Shown: piece by piece, positions 28,009 through 37,300 of the stretch
Layout of the letters: the number at the start of each line of letters is the position of its first letter
Numbering within the stretch: position 1 is the first letter of the stretch
DNA from: Hoyosella subflava DQS3-9A1
GTDB taxonomy: Bacteria > Actinomycetota > Actinomycetes > Mycobacteriales > Mycobacteriaceae
Direction: 5' to 3'
Assembly: GCF_000214175.1 (NCBI RefSeq)
Contig: NC_015564.1
Location: forward strand, 3,658,001-3,722,000
DNA length: 64,000 bases
Position numbers and translations under genes: made by a program
The notes under the pieces: model-generated
Databases searched by the model: none
Seen by the model: the letters and a program-made list of their open reading frames with translations, nothing else
What the model was told of the DNA's origin: nothing

Positions 28009-28230
28009 CTACCGGAAGATCCGCCAGAGAACGACGAAGACGAAAAGGACACCCACGCCCACGACCGCGATGCGTACTTCCGGTTCCTCCGACTTGGCGA
28101 TCGCCTTCTCTTTTGCGTTATCGAGCACCCGACGCGGATTCGCACGAACCGTCAGTTCGTCTAGCGTGCTCGCAAGTTGCTCCCGGGCACGCTCGATGTC
28201 GCGTTCAATGCTTTCAGTGTCCCTCGACAC
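28009..28230 (-). CDS. DUF3618 membrane protein
   Basis: A 73-residue protein starting at GTG 28230 with GGAGG nine bases upstream. The charged helix TESIERDIERAREQLASTLDEL is the DUF3618 hallmark. It is followed by a basic stretch and a single C-terminal transmembrane helix (about 51-70, VRIAVVGVGVLFVFVVLWRI). Family members are small anchored coiled-coil proteins of unknown function, often near phage-shock or cell-envelope genes. It ends four bases from the convergent TetR gene. Confidence 0.85.
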   Translation of the reverse strand: MSRDTESIERDIERAREQLASTLDELTVRANPRRVLDNAKEKAIAKSEEPEVRIAVVGVGVLFVFVVLWRIFR

Positions 28231-28318
28231 GTGTCCTCCATCGTCGGCGAAACTATGTTCGCTCCTACCGTAGTAGAGAGATCGTGCGCGATGCCGCAGC
28301 AACCCCGAAAACGCCTAG

Positions 28319-28356
28319 TTATCCACAGGCAGTCTGGTTTGCACGGGTTATCCACA
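28319..28356 (+). promoter_or_regulatory. Pair of DnaA boxes upstream of bcp
   Basis: Two perfect TTATCCACA sites (28319-28327 and 28348-28356), 29 bases apart in the same orientation, in the 168-base gap before the Bcp gene. Confidence 0.7.
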
Positions 28357-28398
28357 GCTTCGTTCCACGCGACACCAAGGTCCCCTACGCTTGCGACT

Positions 28399-28872
28399 GT
28401 GACAGAAAACAACCGTCTCAGCCCTGGCGATAACGCCCCCGCCTTCACCCTCCCCGACGCCGACGGCAAGCCCGTGTCGCTCGCAGACTACACAGGCCAG
28501 AAGGTCATCGTGTACTTCTACCCTGCCGCTGGCACCCCTGGGTGCACGAAGCAGGCATGTGACTTCCGGGATAACCTCAGCGACCTCAACGGAGCCGGTC
28601 TCACGGTCCTCGGCATCTCACCGGACAAACCGGAGAAGCTCGCGAAGTTTCGTGACACAGAAGACATTTCATTTCCGCTATTATCTGATCCCGAAAAGTC
28701 CACCCTCGCGGAATGGGGCGCGTTCGGCGAGAAAAAATTGTACGGAAAAACTGTTCAGGGTGTCATCCGGTCCACATTTCTCGTCGACGAACACGGGAAA
28801 ATCGAGGTGGCGCAGTACAACGTCAAAGCCACGGGACATGTCGCCAAACTCCGGCGAGACCTGGCCGTATGA
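28399..28872 (+). CDS. bcp: Peroxiredoxin, Bcp/PrxQ type
   Basis: A 157-residue thiol peroxidase that reduces hydrogen and organic peroxides. The peroxidatic Cys49 is in TPGCTKQACDF and the resolving Cys54 lies five residues on, so it is an atypical 2-Cys PrxQ. The FxLPDADG N-terminus and STFLVDEHGKI strand are typical. GTG 28399 is the start; the longer frame to 28177 has no family support. The gene is flanked on both sides by DnaA-box pairs. Confidence 0.94.
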   Translation: MTENNRLSPGDNAPAFTLPDADGKPVSLADYTGQKVIVYFYPAAGTPGCTKQACDFRDNLSDLNGAGLTVLGISPDKPEKLAKFRDTEDISFPLLSDPEKSTLAEWGAFGEKKLYGKTVQGVIRSTFLVDEHGKIEVAQYNVKATGHVAKLRRDLAV

Positions 28873-28927
28873 CCGTGCGATGAGCCCCCGGTCCGGCTGA
28901 CCGGACAACCATCCCATCAGCAACGCG

Positions 28928-28976
28928 TTATCCACAAGATGCGAGTTATCCACAATTCAACAATCAGTGTGGATAG
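28928..28976. promoter_or_regulatory. DnaA-box cluster downstream of bcp
   Basis: Perfect TTATCCACA at 28928-28936 and 28946-28954, 18 bases apart, and an inverted TGTGGATAG (one mismatch) at 28968-28976. With the pair at 28319-28356 this makes five sites within 660 bases. Confidence 0.7.
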
Positions 28977-29005
28977 GTGGTCACAGAATCGGGTGTCATG
29001 GAAAC

Positions 29006-29929
29006 GTGACACCCGATCAGCATCTCACCAGGAAGTCAGCTCACGCCCGCGGAATCACCGATGACGAGCTGACCGCTCGGTGCCGCAGCGGACAACTCAC
29101 GAGACTGCACCGCGGTCTCTACGTTCCAGCGTCAGTGCACAACTCTATGAGCCCAGCTGCGCGGCACGTGGTTGCCGCACGTCAGGTTCTCTCCGATGCC
29201 CGCGAGGGCGCTGTGCTCAGCCACAGCTCCGCTGCCCTAATACACGGGCTCCCGGTCTGGGGTGTCCCACTCGATCGAGTCCACCTGACCGCCGACGCAG
29301 CCAGCGGGGGCAAAGTCAGCAAACATCGAGTGCTGCACATTTCCCCTTTGCCGCCTGAACACCTGACCTACGTGGACGGGCACCTCGCGACAACGATCGC
29401 CCGCACAGTGGTCGACATCGCGAGGACAGCTGGTTTCGAGGCCGCCGTTGTCGTCGGAGACGCAGCCCTGCGCCGCGGCACATCGCGAGACGAGTTGCGC
29501 TCCGTCCTTGCGTCGATGCGCAGGTGGAAGGGACTGCCGGTGGCCCGCAAAGTGGTCGGCTTTCTCGACGGACGCAGTGAAAGTGTCGGCGAATCGCGCA
29601 GCCGGGTGGCCCTGGATCAGTTTCCGCTGCCGCCCATCGAGGTGCAGTACCCCGTCCGCGATGAGAATGGCATTCTTGTCGCCCGGGCCGACTTTGCGGT
29701 TCCTTCGCTTCGCGTCCTCGGCGAGTTCGACGGGCGAATCAAGTACGGGCGTGCACTTAATCCCGGTCAGCCACCTGAAGAGGTGCTGTGGAAGGAAAAG
29801 CAGCGCGAAGACAAGGCTCGCGATCTCGACTGGCAATTCGCTCGGTGGATCTGGCGTGAACTAAGCACGCCAGAGGTCATCTACGCGAAAATTCTCCGCG
29901 CGGCGGAGCGAGCCGGCCGCAGGTTCTAG
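29006..29929 (+). CDS. AbiEi-like / DUF559 (PD-(D/E)XK-like fold) protein
   Basis: A 307-residue protein from GTG 29006. The N-terminal winged-helix part (ARGITDDELTARCRSGQLTRLHRGLYVP) is the type IV antitoxin AbiEi-like domain. The middle part has SHSSAALIHGLPVWG and HRVLHISPLPPEHLTYVDG. The C-terminus resembles a Vsr/DUF559 nuclease fold with GEFDGRIKYG and WKEKQREDKARDLDW. Many copies of this family occur in actinobacteria without the AbiEii toxin, and none is adjacent here. DNA binding is likely; nuclease activity and any defence role are unproven. Confidence 0.8.
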   Translation: MTPDQHLTRKSAHARGITDDELTARCRSGQLTRLHRGLYVPASVHNSMSPAARHVVAARQVLSDAREGAVLSHSSAALIHGLPVWGVPLDRVHLTADAASGGKVSKHRVLHISPLPPEHLTYVDGHLATTIARTVVDIARTAGFEAAVVVGDAALRRGTSRDELRSVLASMRRWKGLPVARKVVGFLDGRSESVGESRSRVALDQFPLPPIEVQYPVRDENGILVARADFAVPSLRVLGEFDGRIKYGRALNPGQPPEEVLWKEKQREDKARDLDWQFARWIWRELSTPEVIYAKILRAAERAGRRF

Positions 29930-29930
29930 T

Positions 29931-30020
29931 CCATACACCCACTCCCCGGCCACACACCCGCTCTCCCGGCCACACACCGACTGCAGAGGGGTCCTGGTCG
30001 GTACTCGCGGTGTATGGCCG
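29931..30020. repeat. Short direct repeats with an inverted partner
   Basis: CCGGCCACACACC occurs at 29946-29958 and 29966-29978, exactly 20 bases apart, after a diverged first copy at 29931. CCATACACC (29931-29939) is exactly complementary to GGTGTATGG (30009-30017), so an imperfect stem can form. It follows the AbiEi-like stop and may be a terminator or a mobile-repeat relic. Confidence 0.55.
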
Positions 30021-30104
30021 AAGGGAGCCGGCCGAGGGAGCCGCCGAGGGCACTGGTTCTGCCCGGTTCGGGCAAAAACTGGCGGGTACGGATATCCTTC
30101 GGGC

Positions 30105-30872
30105 GTGGAGTCGTCGACGGAGAGCCGCCCGAGGGGTGCAGTGAGTTCCCCCGCAGCCGATGCCGATGATGTGAACCCGAACGAATCGGACGCCATCACC
30201 AGGAGCAGTGAAGGATTGTCATTCCCCGCGCCCTCCGGCACCCCGGAGGAGTTGCTGCCTCGACGCCGCCCTGCGCAGGAGCGAAGCCGGCGGAAGTTCG
30301 AGGCAATCCTGAGTGCGGCGCGTGAGCTGCTGGTCGAAGAGGGCTTCGAATCCTTCACCTGCGAGGAAGTGGCAAACCGGGCCGGTGTGCCGATCGGGAC
30401 GCTCTACCAGTTTTTCGCCAATAAGTATGTGATCGTCTGTGAACTCGACCGCCACGATCTTGTGGGTGTGCAGCGTGAGCTCGCTGCCTTCCAGAGCATG
30501 GTCCCGACCATGCAGTGGCCGGTCATTCTGAACAGGTTCCTCGACCACCTCGCGGACCTCTGGCTGAATGACCCTTCTAGGCGCGCTGTGTGGCTCGCTG
30601 TGCAATCAACACCAGCGACAAGGGCCACCGCTGCGATCTACGAGCGTGCGCTCGCTCAGCAGGTCTCAGAGCTTATCCAGCCCCTCTTCCCCTCCGCGGA
30701 CACGGCTTTCCGGCAGAAGATCGCCGAGGTACTTGTTCATATCGCGTACTCGATGTTCAATTTCGCGGTGCGTGACGGGCAGAACCACCCGGAGGCGGTG
30801 GGTGAACTCAAACGCCTGCTCAGTGCCTACCTCTTGCAGACTGAGCGGGACCTTCGCCGCAAGCGCACATAG
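30105..30872 (+). CDS. TetR family transcriptional regulator
   Basis: A 255-residue protein starting at GTG, with a 45-residue disordered Ser/Pro/Asp-rich lead. GTG 30141 is an alternative start. The helix-turn-helix runs through FTCEEVANRAGVPIGTLYQFFANKY. The ligand domain is helical with no subfamily signature I can name. It is convergent with acpS and fas across a shared terminator. It has no gene of its own nearby, so a link to fatty acid synthesis is positional only; it does not resemble the N-terminal region of FasR. Confidence 0.88.
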   Translation: MESSTESRPRGAVSSPAADADDVNPNESDAITRSSEGLSFPAPSGTPEELLPRRRPAQERSRRKFEAILSAARELLVEEGFESFTCEEVANRAGVPIGTLYQFFANKYVIVCELDRHDLVGVQRELAAFQSMVPTMQWPVILNRFLDHLADLWLNDPSRRAVWLAVQSTPATRATAAIYERALAQQVSELIQPLFPSADTAFRQKIAEVLVHIAYSMFNFAVRDGQNHPEAVGELKRLLSAYLLQTERDLRRKRT

Positions 30873-30875
30873 TAA

Positions 30876-30909
30876 AAGCCCCGAGCACTGGATGCGGCGC
30901 TCGGGGCTT
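30876..30909. terminator. Bidirectional terminator between tetR and acpS
   Basis: AAGCCCCGAGC (30876-30886) pairs with GCTCGGGGCTT (30899-30909) around a 12-base loop. AAAA before and TTTT shortly after give it a T tract in both directions. Confidence 0.88.
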
Positions 30910-30920
30910 CATCTTTTCGG

Positions 30921-31322
30921 TTATGGATCTTCGATGATGACGAAGGCTCCTGCCATGTCCCCGTCGTGGGTGAGGGAGACATGGATGGTGGCGTCGCCGA
31001 TGTACCCGGCGATGTCACCTTTCACCACGAGGCTCGGCCGGCCCCAGTTGTCGGTGAGCACTTCGATCTCGCTGAAGCGAACATTCGACATCACTGGTGG
31101 CCGGGCGAACCGGGACCCTGACCAGGCCTTGATCAGGGCCTCTTTCGCGGCCCACCGTGCGGCGTAGTGGCGTGCTGGATCGTCGGCGACGCTCGAGCAG
31201 TATCGCCGCTCGCCCACGGTGAAGTTCTGCAGCATCGTGGTGCCTGGGTGTGTGAGCTGTTCTGCGAACTCACTCACACACACCAGGTCAATCCCGATAC
31301 CTCGTACGGCCATTCCGGTCAC
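30921..31322 (-). CDS. acpS: Holo-[acyl-carrier-protein] synthase
   Basis: A 133-residue phosphopantetheinyl transferase that moves 4'-phosphopantetheine from CoA to the ACP domain of the neighbouring FAS-I. GIDLVCVSEF holds the metal-binding Asp, and RWAAKEALIKAW the second motif. GTG 31322 is the first start and ATG 31313 the alternative. It begins 10 bases after the fas stop, as in M. tuberculosis fas-acpS, so both are translated from one message. Confidence 0.96.
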   Translation of the reverse strand: MTGMAVRGIGIDLVCVSEFAEQLTHPGTTMLQNFTVGERRYCSSVADDPARHYAARWAAKEALIKAWSGSRFARPPVMSNVRFSEIEVLTDNWGRPSLVVKGDIAGYIGDATIHVSLTHDGDMAGAFVIIEDP

Positions 31323-31332
31323 GGCACGCCAG

Positions 31333-34300
31333 TTACCGGGATGGAGCTACCGGGTACGTGCCGGACTCACCGAGGCGGGCCTCCGGATCGAGGAGCAGCG
31401 CGGCCTCAGACTCGCGGACCTGAGACTCGAACCTGCGGTTCTCAGGGCGCTCGTACAGTGCCGGCCCACCGACCATGGCAGCCGCGATACGGCGGCGGCC
31501 GTCGGCGACGCGCTTGCCTGCCCGGGCCAGGTAGTCAGCGGCCCGCTCTTCACCGAGTGCCTGGAGGAACGCCTCCTGGTGAACGATCGCGACGAACGCG
31601 GACACGTGCCCGAACCCGAGGCTGGTCACCAGACCGACCTTCAGCGGCAGCTTGTCACCCAGTTTCAGTGCCTCACGCACCCACACCAGGTGGGGATGCT
31701 CAGCGAGGACGTCGTCGACGCAGTCGAGGCTGCGGTTCGGCGGAACCACGCCCTGGGCGAGGACCTGGCAGAGACCGATCATCTGGAACGCTGCCGCACC
31801 GCCCTTCGAGTGACCGGTGAGGGACTTCTGGGAGACCACGAACAGTGGTGCGCCATCCGACCGTCCGAGAGCGCTGGCAACGCGCTCGTGCAGTTCGGAC
31901 TCGTTCGGGTCGTTCGCGCCGGTTGACGTGTCGTGCTTGGAGATCACCGAGATGTCGTCCGCGGTGACGCCGAGCTTGCCGAGTTCGCGAGCGAGCTTGG
32001 AAGCCTGGCCGCCACGGCCAGCACCGAGCGCACCGATACCGGGTGCCGGGATGGACGTGTGTGCACCGTCACCGAAGGTTCCGGTCCAGCCGACCACACC
32101 GAGCACCGGCAGTCCCAGTTCGAACGCGACGTCACCGCGCGCCAGCAGGATGGTGCCGCCACCGTTGGCCTCGACGAATCCGCCGCGGCGTCGATCGTTG
32201 GCGCGTGAGAAGCGCCGCGGATCGATGCCCTTGTCCAGCATCGCCTGGGTGTGGGCGGTCGCGTTCATGTCACCGAAGCCGGTGATGCCTTCGACTCCAA
32301 GGTCATCGAAGCCACCGGCGACCACGAACTGGGCCCGTCCGAGCTTGATCTTGTCGAAGCCCTCCGAGACCGACACTGCTGCGGTCGCGCATGCCGCCAC
32401 TGGGTGGAGCATGTCGCCGTAGCTGCCGACGTAGGACTGGACGACGTGAGCCGCGATGACGTTCGGCAGGGCTTCCTGCAGGATGTCGTTCGGCCGGTTC
32501 TCGCCGAGGATCGCGTCGATGTAGAGCGAACGCATCGACTTCATGCCGCCGATGCCGACGCCCTGCGTGTTGGCGACCTCTGCCGGGTGGACCCAGCGGA
32601 GCAGTTCGGATGGCGTGAATCCGGAGCTGAGGAACGCGTCCACCGTGGTGACCAGGTTCCACAGTGCGACCCGGTCGATGGAGTCAGCCAGCTCAGCTGG
32701 GATGCCCCAACGGGTTGCGTCGAAGTTCAGCGGGATCTGGGCGCCGACGGTGCGAGTCATTTCGACACGCCGCGGGACGCGGATCTCGGTGCCAGCCTTA
32801 CGGGTGACCTGCCATTCACCGGACTCCAGTGATTCGATGACCGTGGAGTCTGGTGCTGCGGAGACGAATGCACGCGCTTCTGCCTCGCCGCTGACCGTGA
32901 AGGTCAGGTCCTTGTCGAGGAAGACGGAGCTGAGCAGCGGCTGGGTGCCGTCCTGCAGTGCCCCATCGTTCTCGTACGGCCGGATGCCGCACTGCTCGAC
33001 GACGCGGTCGTGGTAGAGCTCCCAGATGTCCTCTTCAGCGACCTCGTCACCGGATTCGGCATCGTACCACGCTGGCTTCGGATCGTTGTGCCAGGTGATG
33101 AGACCCGTGGTCCAGGCGAGTTCCAGGACACCGGCCGCCGACAGTTCTTCGGAGACCTCCATCTCGAAGCGGGTACGCGCCGAGCCGTACGGTCCGAGTT
33201 CCCCGGCGCCGACGATGACGACCATGTCGGCGGGGTCCGCCGCGACCTTGCTCCAGCCGAGACGGCGTACCGGGTCAGCTGCAGGTGCCGGTGGCAATGC
33301 GCCGACGAGGTTGTCGGCCTCCGCTTCGCTCTCTTCCTCTGCCTCTTCCTCGGCTGCCGCCTGTGCCTTGCCGGCCAGCGCAGAAAGGTCGAGGTCAGCG
33401 GTGTCGAGTCCGCCGGTGAGGTTCAGGACAACTGGCTCGGACTCCGCATAGCTGCGGGCGTCCGCAGTGCAGCCCTTGAGCAGCTCCTGGGCCATGTCTG
33501 CGGTGGACCAGGTCGTGACGCCCGCAGCCTCGACGAAGCGAACCAGCGGGTCATTGCCGCCCATGAGTCCGGTGCCCCGGACCCAGCCGATCAGTGCGTG
33601 CGTGAAGGTGACACGCTGCGCCCAGCTCGACTCGGACTTCCACTTGGCGATGATCGCGTCGAACGCGGCCTTGGACTCGCCGTAAGCACCGTCGCCACCG
33701 AAGATGCCGCGGTTCGGTGAACCTGGCAGCAGGACGTGCAGCCGGTTGTCGATGTCGTTGTCCTTGCCGATAGCTGACAGGCCGCCGATCATCTTCTCCA
33801 CCGACCACAGCAGAACGCGCATCTGCAGTTCCGCCTTGGCGCCCGCATCGGCGAGGTCACCGCTGACGCGTGGCGCCGCGAACGGAACCAGCATCGTCGG
33901 GGTGAGTGCCTTTTTAAGCACCTTGGTCTCCGGGCCTGCACTGATCGCGTACTCGCTGCCAATCCAGTCGACGAGTGCATCGACGTCGCTGAACGCTGCC
34001 ATGTTGGCCGGGACGACCCACAGGGTGGCTCCAGCGCGGGCATTCGCCCGGTACAGCTCCTTGTAGAAGCCGACCCGATCCGAGTTCAGGCGGGAGGTGG
34101 TTGCGATAACCGTTGCGCCGCCGTTCAGCAGGTCCCCGGCCACTGCCGCGGCGATGGAACCTTCGCTTGCACCTGTGATGATCGCGACCTCTGAGGCCCA
34201 CTTTCCGGTCGAGGTGTCCTCGGCTTCAGCAGCCAGACGCGAGTAGGTCTCAACAAGACCGGGACGTCCAGCTTCCTCTGCCTTCCGGGCCCACCAGCGC

Positions 34301-37300
34301 GCCTGGGTGGCGATGATCTGACCAGTGCCGGTGAACGTGCCAGCTGAGTCAGCGTTGTCGCCGATCCAGAGCTTCGCGAGGTCTTCGCGAGCGCTCGCCC
34401 AGCGGTCGTCGAACACGACTGCCTTACGTGCATCGAATCCTGGCGCGACCTGGCGTGCCCAGTCGCTGCCGAGTTCCTGCGCGACCAGCTCAGCAAGCTC
34501 AGCGGATGCGTCGTCGGAGTCGGCGAGGGACTTCGGTGCGGAAAGGCCCAGCTCTTCGAGAAGGTGGCGTGCGGTCGACGCGAGGACGCCATCCGGTCCG
34601 GTGATCGACTCGGTGAGAGCCGAGACCGTGGCCGAGTCGACGGTCCCGCCGCCGGCGCCAGCTGCGGAAGGCTTGCCCACCGTGACACCGTTGCGTGTTG
34701 CGACGGACTGCACGGCCGCGTCGATCAGGTCGTCAGCCGTGCTGCCGCTGATGCTGCCGAGTTCACCACCGCGCGAGCTTGTGCCCTCGCGGGTTGCGAG
34801 CGCCAGCTCCGCGGTGACGTGCTTCACCCAGCCTGGGCCCAGTTCCCACACGTCGGTGACAACGTCGCCGATGTACGCGGGGCGCTTGCCCGTCGGGCCG
34901 AAGACCTTACGGAGCTGGTCACCGAACGTGTCGGTGAGCACCGGGCCGAACGGCTTGTAGGTGCGGGCGAGCTTGTTGACCGTCTGCGACAGGGTCGGGA
35001 TGTCCGCTTCTGCGGCACCATCGATCGCACCGAGCCCCAGTTCGGAACCGAGGTCGAGAAGCACCTGGTTGCGGCGTGAGGAGACACCGTCGCACAGCGC
35101 CTCGATGGTGTCAGCGGAACCGATCTGCTCCGGCCGCAGCTTCGTCAGCGACGCAATGAGCGCGCGTGTGGCGTCTGCGGCACTGAAGGGCAGGTCGTCC
35201 GGACGTGGACCACCAGCAGGTGCAGTAGGTGCTGCTGGAGCGGGAGCCGCTTCCGGTGCTGGTGCGGCGGCTGCCTCAGGAGCAGTTGCCTCGGCTGGCT
35301 CATCCTCGATGTCGTCGTCGAAGTCCTGGCTCTCATCCTGGCTCTTCACCGCGAGCGCGTCACGCTCGACGTTGAAGACCTCAGGCTTCGCGACGAATCC
35401 GGGCAGGGCCAGCGTGGACTTCGCGAGGTTCGCGAGGGTCGGCGCACTTCCGGTGCCGATCTCCACGAATCGCTCAACCGCGACGCCACCTTCGAGTTCA
35501 TCGGTGAACAGCAGGTCTTGAGTCTCGATCCACCGGACGGGACTCGCGAACTGCCAGGCCAGCAGCTCGATCAGGATCTCGCGGCACAACGCGACAGGCT
35601 TGGCGGTCCAGCTGTCGAAGTCAGCGAGAACTGCCTTCATCGGGTCTGAGTCAACGAGGTCGGCGATCTCCTGAACGAAGTCCCGGCCGAGGTTGAACAG
35701 CCGTGGCACGAGGTTCGGGATGTAGCGCCCGACGAGGATCTGCGGGTCGATGTCATGCGGAACGAGTTCGCGCAGCTTCTCCCGGAACTCTGGCACACCG
35801 CCGAGCAGAACCGAGGAGTGGAACGGCACGTCGATACCAGGGACCAGGATGAACGCGCGCTTACCGCCGAGAGCGGTGCGGCGTGCGTCGATGTCGGACT
35901 CGAGCACCTCGAGACCCTTGACGGTACCGGCAATTGCATACTGTGAGCCGCGCAGGTTGTAGTTGACGACCTGCAGGAACTCACCGGTCTCTTCGGCGAT
36001 GCCGTCGATGTACGCGGTGACGTCGGAATCTGCGATACCGGCCTGCGACGGGCGGATCGCGCCGAGACGGTAGTCACTGCGTCCCTTAGCGTCGCGCGGA
36101 ACAAGCGTGTGCATCGCGGAGCCGCGGCGGAACACGAGTTCTAGCACGGCCTCGAGCGGCAGCACCTCGGCAACCGCGGCGAGCGCGTTGTACTCACCGA
36201 CGGAGTGGCCGCAGTAGTACGCGCCTTCGATGAACGCGCCGGATTCCTTCAGTTCAGCGATCTGCGCGAGACCGAGGGTGGCCATCGCGACCTGTGTGAA
36301 CTGGGTCAGGAAGAGCACGCCGTCCGGGTGGTAGTGCTTCACGCCGCGCGCTTTGACCTCGGTCGGGTTGTCTCGAACGATCGCGAGGATCGAGAAGCCG
36401 AGAACCTCACGGGTATGCGCGTCGGCACGCTCCCACACTGCCCGAGCCGCCTTGGAGCGGCTCATCGCGTCGAGTCCCATGCCCTTGTGCTGGATGCCCT
36501 GGCCAGGGAAGGCGTAGACGACCCGCGGCGGCGCCATACGAGCGGTGCCGATCATGACGGGAGTGTCGCCGACCTTGCAGGTCACCTCGACGATCTCGCG
36601 GCCGGAATCGATGCTGATGCGCTCAACCCGGACGTCGATGGTGTCGCCGGGCAGCACCGGGGAGAGGAAACGGGTTGTCCACGCCTCGATGGCGGGGAAC
36701 TTGCGCTCATCGCTGCTGATGTCGCGCCCCGAGAGGACGTGCTGGGCAGCTGCTGAGAGCCACATGCCGTGCACGATCGGGCCGGGCAGCCCAGCAAGTG
36801 CAGCTGCACCGTCGCTGGTGTGGATCGGGTTGTGATCGCCTGAGATGCGGGCGAACGCACGCATTGCGGTCGGGGCCTTGAAGCTGACCTTGCGGATCAT
36901 CTTGCGTGGCGTGCTTTCCGCGCTCTTGCTGGCGACCGAAACCGGGTCGGTGAGCGATGCGCTGCCGGTGCGGTTGCGAATCGCAAAACGCTCGGTGAGC
37001 GTAGCGATCACATCACCGGCGGTGCGGATTTCAACCTCAACCTCGATGACGCGGCCAACCTCGGCGTCAACAACGCGGCCGAGCTTCGCACGCACGTCCA
37101 GCATGACAGCTTCCGTGGGCAAGCTGCTGAGCAGCGACGCGTTGTGATCGAGGTGGACGAGATCGAGCAGACCCTCGACGCATGGTGATCCATCGGCAGC
37201 CTCAGCAGCACCGATAGCTGCGAACACCGCTGGCCAGCAAGTGCCGACGAGAACGTCCGGTACCGTGCCGGGCATCATGTCGGACCCGATTCCGGTCGCT

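Noticed and set aside
28319-28976. Chromosome origin
   Set aside because: DnaA boxes are present but there is no AT-rich unwinding element and no dnaA, dnaN, gyrB or rpmH nearby, so oriC is not claimed.
29931-30020. Insertion sequence remnant
   Set aside because: There is no transposase fragment and no target duplication; only short repeats.
30105-30872. Calling the TetR beside acpS FasR
   Set aside because: Its DNA-binding region does not look like FasR; position next to fas is not enough.
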